Assembly: GCF_964340395.1 (NCBI RefSeq)
Contig: NC_135551.1
Span: 8,661,379 to 8,725,378, forward strand
Length of the DNA stretch: 64,000 nt
DNA from: Glandiceps talaboti
Taxonomy: Eukaryota > Hemichordata > Enteropneusta > Spengelidae
Direction of reading: 5' to 3'
Shown here: piece after piece, positions 35,464 through 46,326 of the stretch
Numbering within the stretch: the stretch's first letter is position 1
Layout of the letters: each line of letters begins with the position of its first letter
Position numbers and translations under genes: made by a program
The notes under the pieces: model-generated
The model's database searches: none
The model's input: only the letters and a program-made list of their open reading frames with translations
Told to the model about the DNA's origin: nothing

Positions 35464-35767
35464 TAGTGAGTATAATGTACGCAAATTGCGGAGGTAAGTT
35501 GCCGACGGTGACTTTTTAATGAATGACAAACCCGTACATCTGTAATACTAGTTTTTTTTTCGTTCGGGGGCAGTAGTCCGGGGGGCAGTTGTCCTTCGGG
35601 GGCAGTTGTCCGGGGGGCAATTGTCCGGGGGGCAGTTGTCCTTCGGGGGCAATTGTCCGGGGGGCAGTTGTCCTTCGGGGGCAATTGTCCGGGGGGCAAT
35701 TGTCCTTCGGGGGCAATTGTCCGGGGGCAATTGTCCGGGGGGCAGTTGTCCGGGGGGCAGTTGTCCT
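35464..35767 (-). repeat. MULE 1 right terminal inverted repeat
   Basis: Reverse complement of the left repeat, with a couple more GGACAA(C/T)TGCCCCC units (35572-35767) and the same inner unique block (35464-35570). Near identity of the inner blocks indicates that the two ends have been kept alike, by recent insertion or gene conversion. Open frames that run through the array in several phases are low-complexity artefacts. Confidence 0.9.
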
Positions 35768-37235
35768 GTTACCGTTCTGATCACAGGCGTTTCTAAATAA
35801 TTCCTGCAATGGTAGTATTGTTGTGATATGCTAATATAAGCTACTGAATGGATGTAACTTGTTTACTTGTACTCACAGTAGGGTAGCAGCTATGATGACT
35901 TCTTTGAGGGTGAATTGTTCATTTTCGGGGACTTTAAGTGTTCACACTATTTCGATTACAGGGTTATTATATCTGCACAAGGACGGCACGACTATCACCC
36001 CCATTTGTTATCACAACAGCGTTAGTTTGCCTCTATCTTAAAGTTGTCTCCCTGGTTTCTGCAATAGTATCCACCTCTATTTGGCGGGTATATGGCATTT
36101 TTTAACAGAGCTGTTCAACTTCAAGTGAAAATAATTGCACGACATGCATGCAAATGATACATGTATCACTTGATGCCTGGATACAACCTTTAAACTAAAA
36201 AGTATATACTGTGTGAATAAATATGTTTAGTGTACCAAGGATCTACACTTGACGAATTGAAAACAAATATTATGATTACACACACAGTCATGAACATTAA
36301 ATAAATGTATATGAAGACAATTTATCCTAACATAAATTCAGCCACTTCACTGGTCTGTAAGATACGGAAGCTGTTCATGTATTTATCAAGCAGAGCAATG
36401 TTCAATAGATTCCAACCAGTTTTTGATAAAAAGAAGGTCGTTGAGGGCGGGATGATACGACGTATATTGCAGCCTACCGCTTGATCTCTCATATTTAGCC
36501 CTAATTTACATATATCAGCAACAATATCAATCAACCAATAAACCTTAAAGAGGGTAGCCCAGTTGCCCGAAGTCACTCTTATCCAGGGCCCTTCGAATAA
36601 AATAGTACAATGACAAGACTTGGCTAAATAATGTATAAATAATAGTATGTGCAATGAATATAAAGTGTAGAATTGGCTCTGTGTCGTTTTGACCTATTTC
36701 AGACATTTTCATGGTGACCTTGAAGGTTTTGTCTTTAAACTGACCTTGGTTTGAAGTTTTCTTGATCAAAGTAATAGAACTAGTTGAACACATACAATGT
36801 TACAACGTTTGACTACAGTTTTAGCCTCGGACATATCTTATCATCCCATGCACAAGCCAAGTTAAACGATGCAAATAAATATAGAATTTATATCCGGGTC
36901 GTTCTACGTCACGACAACTGGTTCTGCTGTGTTCGAAATATGAGTCAAAACATTCAAAATTGCCCGATATTTCTTTGATATCACAGGCTCTGGTATAATT
37001 ATGTTATTCTCCAATATTTTCTTCATTCAACCGTGAGATACTCGTCACCTGAGTGTTTTGTCATTACTCGTCTAGCGACTCTTAGTGACAAGGCCCCTTA
37101 GGTCAGCCGTATTTTTCCTTGGCTGCACGAAGAAAAATATTGGGGAATGATATCAATTACCTACAGTAACATGTAAGGTTTACTACCAAGAGTCAAGCCG
37201 TTAATAATATTTCCACATTTAGAATAAGGCCAAAT
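35768..37235. other. Non-coding; nothing recognised
   Basis: Spacer between the two MULE-type elements. The minus-strand frame at 36322-36654 includes ILFEGPWIRVTSGNWATLF, which looks faintly protein-like but matches nothing I can name. No RNA or repeat is identified. Confidence 0.35.
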
Positions 37236-37400
37236 AAAAAAAGTTGTTTGGTTCCGGTTACCCGACCCCACCTACTTTTTTTACGTATTCGAGAAAAAAT
37301 AATAATAAAATCGCAAAAATTGAGAAGTCTCGCAAGAAATAGTGAGTGAGGAAACTGATGACATCACCTGAAAAAAAGACAATATAAAACTATTCGACCG
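37236..37400 (+). repeat. Dispersed repeat family R2, copy 1
   Basis: Shares 'gttacccgacccc', a T-run plus 'acgt', 'aaaatcgcaa', 'ttgagaagtct', 'gaaactgatgacatca' and 'aaagacaatataaaac' in order with 54782-54970 and 58235-58385. All three copies are in the same orientation. The length (~165-190 bp) and lack of coding suggest a SINE- or MITE-sized element. Confidence 0.6.
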
Positions 37401-38041
37401 TTTTGCACAGATCCACAGTAGGAGGGGAAGTTTCTAGGCTATTTTTGACGTTGTTGTTCTTGAAAATCACTGTTCAAGACCTCAATGAGTGTGTAGACAA
37501 GCATGTACACCCGGCCGCGCAAGTTAAACGTCGAATCGTGACAGCTAACACATATGTTACAATGCAATGTGGTAAAGAGCGTGAAGTGGGTAAAGTCGGT
37601 AGTTCTGACCCTTGAACAGAAGAACGTCGAAAGAGAATGACGGTGGTTTCCGAACAGAAAGTTGCGTGAATTGGTTGCTGCAGCTCGTTCTATGTTATGT
37701 TCTTTATGATGTACAATCAAACGACCCCGTCTCTTTTTCGCAATGACTTTACATTGTATCAAAAACATGTGAAACTGTCGCGGGGGCCGATAGATTCACA
37801 CAGCAGCTAGAAGCTTTTGAAGCATGTGTCGCGGTTTGTGTTTAATGTGTGTTAATCGCACAATAGATCGACGGTCACAGGTACTTTTATCAAGGTTTAG
37901 TACGGTGAGATCTAATATCAACATGTTATTGTCGGCCATTCCCCATGTGCATTGTTTTAACACTATTAATTGCATTATCTGTTAATTGATTTATCCATTT
38001 CATGCAGTCATGTAATTAGCAATTCATATCAGTAAAAAGTG
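37401..38041. other. Upstream flank of composite MULE 2
   Basis: No TIR matching the far side of the 38.3-42.6 kb locus was found by eye. Overlapping frames on both strands at 37403-37768 are not supported. Confidence 0.35.
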
Positions 38042-38049
38042 TATATAAG
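38042..38049 (+). promoter_or_regulatory. Possible TATA box for MULE 2
   Basis: TATATAAG preceded by AT-rich sequence lies about 220 bp upstream of the likely start codon at 38267. Position and sequence fit a core promoter, but there is no independent support. Confidence 0.3.
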
Positions 38050-38266
38050 GTCTAACTTGTGTCACAATCTTTCATTCATCTATAGATCTGACTTAGTACC
38101 ATACTAGTCGTCTCTAGCTGTGATTCCATTGTATTATTTGCACCTTACCCAAACCGTTGTGAGCTTTCCAGAGATATCAACACACTGTTCTCGAGATTCT
38201 AGTAAATTCATACAATTCAAAATTTCATAATCTACATTCGAAATTTCAGTCTACTTTGCTATTATA

Positions 38267-39041
38267 ATGGCAAGTTCATGTAACTTCTCCTGTCTTATTG
38301 TAGGTGAGACTCAATGGTAAAGTACATTCACAACCATGTATCCTGTATTGATGGTTTTAGTCCAGTTGTCTTGTCTTTCCCAGGGAAACGAGTGGAGCAG
38401 ATATGTGTGTATGTCGCTGACATAGTGCACCAATTTAACCTAATTATTTTCGATGCAGGCATTAATAACTATGGTGAAAGTCCTAGTGCAGTTACTGAAA
38501 AGGTGAAGCGTTTTTATGACCAGGTGAAATCTGTTTCACCCAACACCCATGTTGCTCTCTCTTCTGTTCTGTATAGGGATAGTAGTGCTTTTGTTGATTT
38601 TCCACCTGGATTCATAGATGGTGTGAATTACAACTTTGTTTTGCCACTAAATATTCTTTTCAGGAATCTGGGGGGGGGGGGGGGAATGTAGCAGATGTCA
38701 CTTACATTGATTCTATTTATCATTTCAGTACGGAGTTGGATACTGGAAGACGGCTCTTGGCAAGAGATGGTCTCCATCTTAATCGCTATGGTGCTGCATT
38801 TTTAGCTTCATTTTTTTGTAATGTAGCACGTAAATTGAAGATAACTTTAACAAATGATGTTGTTTTATTACCAAGAAAAGCTGAAAGAAGGGATGAAATT
38901 AATGATAATGCTGTAGTTTCAGAAGCAGAGCAAAATAATGATTGTCATTTATTTTGCAGACAGGCAAATGAAGAACATACCAGAGAACAATCTGTTGCTA
39001 CTCAGAAAAATAAGAGATTACCAAAAAAAATGATGCTTTGA
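38267..39041 (+). pseudogene. SGNH hydrolase-like N-terminal part of MULE 2
   Basis: The likely start is the ATG at 38267. The frame reads CLIVG and then a GDS-type block broken by an extra 'ga' near 38305, followed by VKYIHNHV, FPGKRVEQIC, LIIFDAGINNYGES (the Asn of block III) and, beyond a poly-G run at about 38671-38685, LLARDGLHLNRYGAAF (Asp and His of block V). Nucleophile Ser, Asn, Asp and His are therefore all readable. SGNH/GDSL enzymes are esterases or lipases; such domains also occur in ORF1 of some LINEs. Its role beside a transposase is unknown. The G-run is a slippage site that shifts the frame. Confidence 0.65.
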
Positions 39042-39159
39042 TAAGTTCTGTTGTGGACACTCGTCTTGGTAGTACTTCCAGGAAATCTAAGGACAAAGTA
39101 AACATAGTAATCACCATGTCTCTTTTTCCAAACAAGTAGGTGGTAGCAATGATATTTCA

Positions 39160-40891
39160 TTGGGATCGACATTTTCAACTTATCCTGAATTTCAGATTTG
39201 TTATAAGCAGTGGTGCATAGATAACTACCATCCAATGAAAGTGTCAGCAAGTCATCGTGACAAAGGAACCTCTAACCCTGAACACTTTCCTTTCAGTGAC
39301 ATCACATTTACATGCAAACACTATGGCAAACCAAGAATCAAAGCTACTTTGCATCCAGTTGTAATGTAAAGCTACGGCTTGTGTTTTTTGATGATTCTAA
39401 ACACTATAAAATAACAGTTCTAAATGTCAAACATAATCACCCCATTAATCCACAGGCAATTGGTTGGTATCATGAAAACAGGAAGCTCGATGAAGAAGAT
39501 ACCTAAAGAGTTGAAGAATTGCTTAAACTAAATGTCAATATGAGAAATATAAAAAAAATAGTTTCAGAACAAACTAGCAAAGTTGTCCTTTCTAAGGACA
39601 TTCATAACATTAAACAGAGAATGGCTGAAACTGTTGCAAGTGGAAGAGGTGATTGACAAAAAATTGTTGACAGACTGATCAAGCTCCAAGAAGAAGATGC
39701 AAATGCCACTACTATTGTTGAAATGTCAAATATTAATGAACTAGAAATTCTATTTTTTCAAACTAGTGAAATGAAGGTGTTGTTTAATCGTTACCCAGAA
39801 GTTCTTTTCATAGATGGTACATGGTACATATAAGGTAAATGTTGAAGGCTATCCCCTGTATCCATTTCTTGTTGAAGATGGGCAAGGTAAAGGTAAAGCT
39901 GTTGGCTTTGCATTTGTTAAAAAGGAAAAGAAAGACACCATCCATACATTGTTTGAGCATATCAGTTCCAAGAATGATCTCAGTAAAGTAAAGATAGTCT
40001 TTCTAGACAAAGATTTCACTGAAATATCAGCTGTTAAACGTTTTATGTCAAATGCTGTTGTATTGCTGTGCACATTTCATGTGATGAAATATCTCAAGAA
40101 AAAGGTGAGCGACTTGGAAATTAAAAAAAAAACAATCAAAGTCAGACATAATGAAGACAATTGCTGCTATGGTATACGCTAATTCACCAGAGATATATTT
40201 AGAAAAATACAGTGAACTACTAACATTATGCCCTGAGTCTTTTTCTTCGTATTTTACAGATAACTGGGATAATTGCAAAGAAATGTGGGTTCTTTACTAC
40301 AGAAAAACACTACCAACTCTAGGTAACAGCAACACCAACAACAGGATAGAATCTCACAACCAGAAGCTGAAACTCTACTTTGGGAGGTCATATCATCTCA
40401 ATCATCTCAACAGTACCCACAATTCTGACTACACTACTTTCAAAATGATGAAAACGGGAATAGATACTAGAAATGTGAATGACTTGCAGCTTTTAATCTC
40501 AAAGTTCTGCACTGCTCCTGCTGTTGATTTAATAATGGTGCAGTTTGGTAAATCAAATGACAAAAAATATGACATCAAGCAGTATGGTGGAGACAATTGT
40601 ATAACTCATGATGTTCAAATTGGTGAAACATTGTACAAAGTCACCAATATGTTAACCTGCACCCGTTCCTTCCACAGCATGTATCTTCTCCCTTGTCAGT
40701 ATATATTTGCTTGTCGCAAGGAAAATAACTTAGATATGTTTGTTACAGATCTCATCCCAACAAGATGGCAAAAAGATTTTACAGGTACATGTACAGAGAT
40801 CACAGAAGCATCAACAGTAGTTTCTAAGAGGGACAGCCAGGAAACTAATTCCTTGACAGAAAGGCAAAAATATAGACTTAGGGGTAGGTAA
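39160..40891 (+). pseudogene. ZSWIM3/FAR1-like and MULE transposase part of MULE 2
   Basis: FSTYPEFQICYKQWCIDNYHP, FTCKHYGKPRIKATL and CNVKLRLVF...VKHNHPINPQ match the N-terminal domain of ZSWIM1/3-type MULE-derived proteins (split by a frameshift near 39350). The transposase follows with LFIDGT, a 7-bp duplication (ggtacat) at about 39812-39825 right on the first catalytic Asp motif, YPFLVEDG, IVFLDKDFTEISAV (second Asp), CTFHVMKYL (C-x2-H) and NTNNRIESHNQKL (Glu). A SWIM-like region reads MLTCTRSF...LPCQYIF. Stops near 39506 and 39655 and a frameshift near 40150 also break it. Function would be transposon excision and integration. Confidence 0.8.
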
Positions 40892-41346
40892 CAAATATTA
40901 GTCTAGAGCATGATCGATATAGTGACAAGTACAAAAATATAAGTTGCGGGACATATAAGGACGTGTGTTTAGAATAGGACATCCATCGGTAGAAAAAGTT
41001 TTTCGCTAACTCCTCCCACAAACGGTGGATTCGATCAATGGAATTTTCCCTGTTGTTCCTCCAACCAATTCTTCCCAGAACGCACGCTATAGGAATACGT
41101 ATTTTCGATTTTTAGTAGTAGAAATCGATTGATTCTTACCATCAGGATTGTCGATGTTACTTGCCGCCATGTTGAATACGCACTGGACGCTGGGAAAATC
41201 AGGACTTTGTGTTCGTCGCAATATAGACTTTGCTTGTACCTAAACGACTTGTACCAGGTACTATGTAGAATTTTCCTGCAACTTGTATTTTTGTACTTGT
41301 CACTATATCGATAGTGCTCTAGACTAATATTTGTTACCTACCCCTG
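40879..41346. mobile_element. 468-bp MITE inserted in MULE 2
   Basis: Terminal inverted repeats of about 65-70 bp begin (T/C)AGGGGTAGGTAAC, continue 'aaatattagtctagagca' and reach 'atatagtgacaagtac'. A 5-bp direct repeat AGACT flanks it (40874-40878 and 41347-41351). Removing the element plus one AGACT rejoins the MULE 2 frame exactly (KYRLASDKVKD). The interior has no transposase, so it is non-autonomous. CAGGGG-type termini recall hAT elements, although those usually duplicate 8 bp, so the superfamily is open. Confidence 0.88.
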
Positions 41347-42558
41347 AGACTGGCAAGTGATAAAGTGAAAGACATTGCATCATTTCTGACCACGTGTGGT
41401 CAGAAAGAATTTACTAGAAAACTTAATGATTTAGATGTTCTTTTACAGAGTTGGCAAGCTAACAAGCCTGTATATATTCTTGTCAGAAACAGTACTCCCA
41501 GCTCAAATCAATCCAGTAACCATACTTCTCTACCACAGAAACATAGTGATGAAATAGACAGTATTTCAAGTGCAAGTTACTCCAGTAATGATGTTATTTC
41601 TCCTTTACAGCCTCCCAATTCCAATTCTAATAGTTTTTTAAGTGATATTCGAGATGATTTATTTGTAGCCAAAGTATTACATCACCGGGGTCGGCCAAAG
41701 GGCTCAACAAAACCCTTCTTGAGTTTTTCAGGACAAGAAAGTGGAGTGAAACGTGCAAGAGAATCCAAGCTATCACTGAGAAATAAGAGAGGTAAAAAAG
41801 ATTCCACTGCTAAGCAAAGTAAGAAACCTATTTGATGGATTGAGGAATTTAGTCTTGGTATGGCTAGTCTTCGCATTATAACTAACGATGAACAACCGGA
41901 TGATTCTATAATTAATGCAGCGCAACAGTTGTTAAGTAACCAGTTTCCATATATTGCAGGCTTGCAGTCAATTTTGTATGCGCAAAAGTTATCTTTATTT
42001 CAGCCAGTAGTAGATTAAATGGTACAAATCTTGTATTTTCCTCATCACTGGGTAGCTGTGTCTACAATAGGTTGTAGTGGTGACAGTGTAAATTATTGTG
42101 ACAGTTTGAATGGAACAATTCCAGATACGGCATTACACCAGGTATGTGCAATATTGAGAATTCCAGGTAAAACTCTGAAAGTTAATCACATTCCAGTTCA
42201 AAGTCAGAGTGATGGAGTTTCATGTGGCTTGTTCGCTATAGCATTTGTTGTTGCACTTTGTTTAGGTACACCAATCCCTATGTTTGACCAATCACAGATA
42301 AGGGAACATTTGCGTAGATGTTTGAAAAGTAGACAGTTTTCACAATTTCCTCATTGTAGATCAACAAGCAGGCAACGTAAACCTAAAGTATTAGAATTTG
42401 ATTTATTTTGTGTTTGTAGACAGTCAGAAGACCTGGACCAACGAATGGCACAGTGTGATGGATGTGAGGAAAGGTACCATCCAACATGTGTAGATATACC
42501 AGATAAAGTGTTTAATGGTAGAAATGTTGTTTGGCATTGTGACAAGTGCAATAAATAA
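41347..42558 (+). pseudogene. Ulp1-type protease and PHD finger part of MULE 2
   Basis: After the MITE, DKVKDIASFLTTCGQKEFTRKL ends the MULE region. A Ser/Asn-rich and basic linker follows (RGRPKGSTK, an AT-hook-like patch near 41690). After a stop at about 41833, a protease domain reads MASLRIITNDEQPDDSIINAA. Another stop at 42016 precedes HHWVAVSTIG (catalytic His), VNYCDSLNG (Asp) and QSQSDGVSCGLFAIAF (oxyanion Gln and catalytic Cys), a Ulp1/SENP-type (C48) arrangement. The C-terminus is a PHD finger with FCVCRQ, CDGCEERYHPTC and WHCDKC. Ulp1 domains process SUMO in host proteins; PHD fingers bind histone H3 tails. Both have been captured by some transposons. Confidence 0.8.
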
Positions 42559-42737
42559 TCAAAGATTTTGCTGAAAATGACTGACAAAAAATTGTAGTAA
42601 CATTGTTAGGAAAAAAATGATGTCAAATTTTTGTATGCATATTTGTGTTAATTTAGGAATAATACAATTTTGTATTTATTTATTAGATTTATATCTGATG
42701 GACATATGTATTTGTCTATGCATATTATTGTACTACA

Positions 42738-42743
42738 AATAAA
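42738..42743 (+). terminator. AATAAA polyadenylation signal
   Basis: Lies 180 bp after the MULE 2 stop at 42558, just before the tetranucleotide array. A second copy occurs within the duplicated spacer near 42982. Confidence 0.5.
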
Positions 42744-42780
42744 GTTACTTAGGGGTAAAAAAATTATTTGTCATCAGCCA

Positions 42781-42900
42781 GTATGTATGTATGTATGTAT
42801 GTATGTATGTATGTATGTATGTATGTGTGTATGTATGTATGTATGTATGTATGTATGCATGTATGTGTATGTATGTATGCATGTATGTATGTATGTATGT

Positions 42901-42940
<40 letters not shown>

Positions 42941-43300
42941 ATGTATGTATGTATGTATGTATGTATGTATGTATGTACTACAAATAAAGTTACTTAGGGG
43001 TAAAAAAAATATTTTTCATCAGCCAGTATGTATGTATGTATGTATGTATGTATGTATGTGTGTATGTATGTATGCATGTATGTGTATGTATGTATGCATG
43101 TATGTATGTATGGATGGATGTATGTATATATATATATATATGTATGCATGCATACATGTATGTATGCATGCATGTATGTATGTATGTATGTATGTATGTA
43201 TGTGTGTATGTGTGGATGTATGTGTATGTATGTATGTATGTATGTATGTATGTATGTATGTATGTATGTATGTATACATTGCATGTATGTAATGTGTATA
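42781..43300 (+). repeat. (ATGT)n microsatellite in two blocks
   Basis: Block 1 (42781-42975) and block 2 (43027-43275) are both TATG/ATGT arrays with GTGT, ATGC and TATATA interruptions. They are separated by a 50-bp spacer ('tactacaaataaagttactt...catcagccag') that is also present just before block 1. The pattern is therefore a tandem duplication of spacer plus array. All long open frames here are Tyr-Val-Cys-Met or Thr-His-Ile repeats and are not genes. Confidence 0.95.
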
Positions 43301-46300
43301 TGTATGTACAAGTGTGTATGTCATGTGTACTATATGTATATAGTGTGTATATATATGTATGTGTGTTTGTAACATTGGAAATAGGAGTACAAGTGTGTGT
43401 ATGTAGTATGTGTATATGTACAGTGTATGTAATGTGTGTATGTAATATGTATGTGTATATGTGAGGTGATGTTATATGGCAGAGCAATAATCAAGTTTAG
43501 AGCCTATATTTCTTAGTAGGCAAAAAAATGAAAATTGCTGTTTAATTGCCCTAGAAAAAGAATTTACTGTTGACTGACTAGTTGATAAAACAATTGTTGT
43601 GGGGTCAAAATCCTCCACCAGAATGGTTTACCCCTTACAAATGTATTAAATATAGATGATATTTTACTTTGTGATTTGTTTTGCTGATGTAGTTTGATAT
43701 ACTTGTATAACAGAAAGCATTCATAATCTGCATATTCATGTGGTTTCCAGATGACCTGGAAGATAAAAACTACAATAAATTGAAAATAAAAATAGGGCCA
43801 CAGGATAATGAAGATATCAAGATGAGAAAGCATAATATTTGAGTTTACATCTCTTGTTCTTGTAAAACTGGCCTGAATTGAAACAGACAACTACACTATA
43901 CTGAGCAAAATAGCTTTCAGAACAAAAACTGTAGGAAAAGTGAACTCTTATTTCCAATGTTACAAACATACACACAGAATGGACTAAGGAATTACGAATT
44001 TGACTTCCATACATTCATGCATCAAGTGAAATAAACATTAAATCGCAAGTACTATTAAAGCTGGGGTGGGAAACTTGAAACTACTACAGGAAAACGACAC
44101 GGTGACGGTATTACTCCATTCCGGTACTTAATTGGGTCAAAGGGTACGGGTCAGTACTAGCGCACATGTTGAAGTCGACCAGGCTGTAGTACAATACTGG
44201 TTTAAGTTAAAAAAAATAACCCACGTATCGGCGAACGATATATCGATATGACATGTGACCCCAGCCCCGTCACGTCAGTTTCACGCTTGCTCACGATTTA
44301 AACATTTTGTTGAAAGTTCTGTGTATTTAGTGTACGAAGGCAATCATTTTCAAAGGTAACCAGAGCGTTTTCTTCATATCAATACACATCAAATTGATGC
44401 CGTAAAAATCTCGAACCTGTCACCAGCATGACGTGCTGGTGCCCGGCGCGTGTCACGAGAACAATATGCTGCTGACAAGCGCCGGTCACCAGACACTCCG
44501 TATTTTTATGATATAATATGATATAATGAAAATATCTAGACCGTCCATACATCCAGACAGTGAAAGAAGACAAGTTAACAAGTGCCAGTTAAAGTGTCCA
44601 TGCACTTACTGATCTCGGCCTTGACTTTGACGTTTTGTATTGTCGATCAAAAAAATTACTCGCAATTGTAAACCTTCCGAGTTCATTTAGATAAATTCCA
44701 ATCACTTGTTGATGACTGCTGTAACTTGCTGATTTTTTGGTCTTAAAACAGCAGACCATATTTAATCTAGAGATTTACTTTAGAGAGGGAAGACATTAGT
44801 TTTTCCTCTTGGGTCACTTTTTTCATTAATATAAGGGAAATTGTGGACGTATGTCTGTTTTACCACCTAATCGTTTTTGCTATGACGACATTTGTGAGCA
44901 CAGCTGCTATCCATTTTGGTTCCAGTATATATGGTGTTACATTTTCTTTGTTGTTTAGGTTTGACACATAATACCAATTGAGGAAGCATAAACAATAGAA
45001 ACAACACTTTGGAAACAAGAACAAAAATCTGACCTTGCACGACTCCTTGCTAATAATATTCCTGAGAAATAAGCACAGTGAGGGTCACAATTCAAATGAT
45101 AGCATGTAAACGAGTTTGTTACCATAGCTTTTATTTTGTCACCAATATATAGCATGGATAGTAAAACCCATATGGCATATATTCGATCACAGATTTCTAA
45201 TCTAAATAAACAATGACCTAGTTGTTGGTGAAGAGCATTGAAGTTAGACGTCGCATTTTTCTGTAGAACCCGAGTAGAAAAGTTTAGGGGGAAGCGGCCA
45301 TTTTAGTAATTATTTGATAACACTGATGATTTAGTAACATTGATCTTTTTTTCTTGACGTCTTTTCCTCAGGCTTAATATTTACTCTGTTTATTGCCAAG
45401 TGATAGACACTATGTCCTTACTTCTGTTCAATTCCTCAATCTAAATGAACACATTTCTCAACTTATAAGTACCGAGGTATACGTATGAGTTTCAATCACA
45501 GTCATATCGTCTAGGAGATTATGACACCAACTAAATACACATTTGAATACTAGTTGCATAAAAGAAATAGTATTATTAAACCACAAAATAGTCAAATTAA
45601 ATTAAATCTAGTCAACTCAAGTCATCGCTAGCATGCTCGCTTCCCATGTGGTTATACATAAGGAAGAAGATGAGAAACACTCTTCCGTATATTTGAAACG
45701 AAACAATTACGTAGAAATAGACCCCATCAAAGTGAGTAAAATTTCCTGTTCTAACCCATACGTAAGATGAGACGATATCCAAACTAGTAACACGTTGAAA
45801 TGACTGTGGTTCACTCACGGGTTGTTGGCGAAAACGTCGTGTTATATATCAGCATAAAGCCTAACGAGGAAGTAGTAGAAACAGTTTCATATTAAATTGG
45901 CAAAAGTCACACACATGGCAATAACATCGTGGTTTCTTTCCTGCTTTTATTTTTATATCAACGACATTTCAGCACGGAATTCGGAGAAAGAATGTATAAT
46001 TCATGGTCTGGAAATGAAATAGACTCTAGCAACTTCGTCAGTTCACCAATAGACGAAATATGACACGATAATAGTTGTTTCAATTCGATTACTATTCGAT
46101 AATAGATTTGTGAAATGAATCGAATTGTTTTCTCTTATACGCCGACATTGTATACAATGTAAATGGTGACACATGGATGTGCTGATCTTTGTAGTGTGCA
46201 TTTTCTGGTGTGTAAAAATAGGGGTGTTTTATCAGGGGCAGGGGTGTGTGTGCCGGGGGGGGGGGGGTGAAATATGTTCTTCTATATTACATGATCTAAC

Positions 46301-46326
46301 AGTCCAAATCCATCCTGAAATGCAAC
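43301..46326. other. Non-coding; short hairpin sequences only
   Basis: Diverged TATG remnants continue to about 43470. The rest is AT-rich with no coding evidence. A G/C-rich segment with nested hairpins lies at 44406-44506 (see findings). A poly-G run occurs at 46255-46267. Confidence 0.4.

Larger units (their letters stand above)
31638..35767 (+). mobile_element. MULE 1: FLYWCH/Mutator-like DNA transposon with long TIRs
   Basis: A 4.13-kb element bounded by inverted repeats of about 283 bp (left, 31638-31920) and 304 bp (right, 35464-35767). It contains subterminal tandem repeats and a two-exon transposase on the plus strand. Long TIRs plus a MULE-family transposase identify a Mutator-like element. 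I see no matching 9-bp target duplication next to the terminal AGGACAA (flanks 'tggattct' and 'gttaccgtt'), so either the duplication has decayed or the outermost repeats were lost. One nonsense codon in exon 1 means this copy is not autonomous as it stands. Confidence 0.85.
38267..42558 (+). mobile_element. MULE 2: composite SGNH-MULE-Ulp1-PHD element
   Basis: An intronless plus-strand locus whose fragments run collinearly: SGNH hydrolase (38267-38840), low-complexity linker, ZSWIM3/FAR1-like DNA-binding domain (39160-39510), MULE transposase (39700-40440), SWIM-like region (40620-40740), basic/serine linker (41365-41835), Ulp1-type protease (41870-42340) and PHD finger (42395-42555). Subtracting the 468-bp MITE leaves roughly 1,270 codons. 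Frameshifts, stops and the MITE make it a pseudogene. No TIRs were seen. An AATAAA follows at 42738. Whether this was one polyprotein or two adjacent genes is not provable from one copy, but the frames hand over with single small indels. Confidence 0.75.

Noticed and set aside
36322-36654. 110-codon minus-strand frame with GPWIRVTSGNWATLF
   Set aside because: Looks slightly protein-like and may be a transposon relic, but I cannot tie it to any family and it has no splice or partner evidence.
42670-43487. Many overlapping open frames of 100-174 codons across the tetranucleotide array on both strands
   Set aside because: They are translations of (ATGT)n in every phase (Tyr-Val-Cys-Met or Thr-His-Ile-Tyr repeats); none has a non-repetitive domain.
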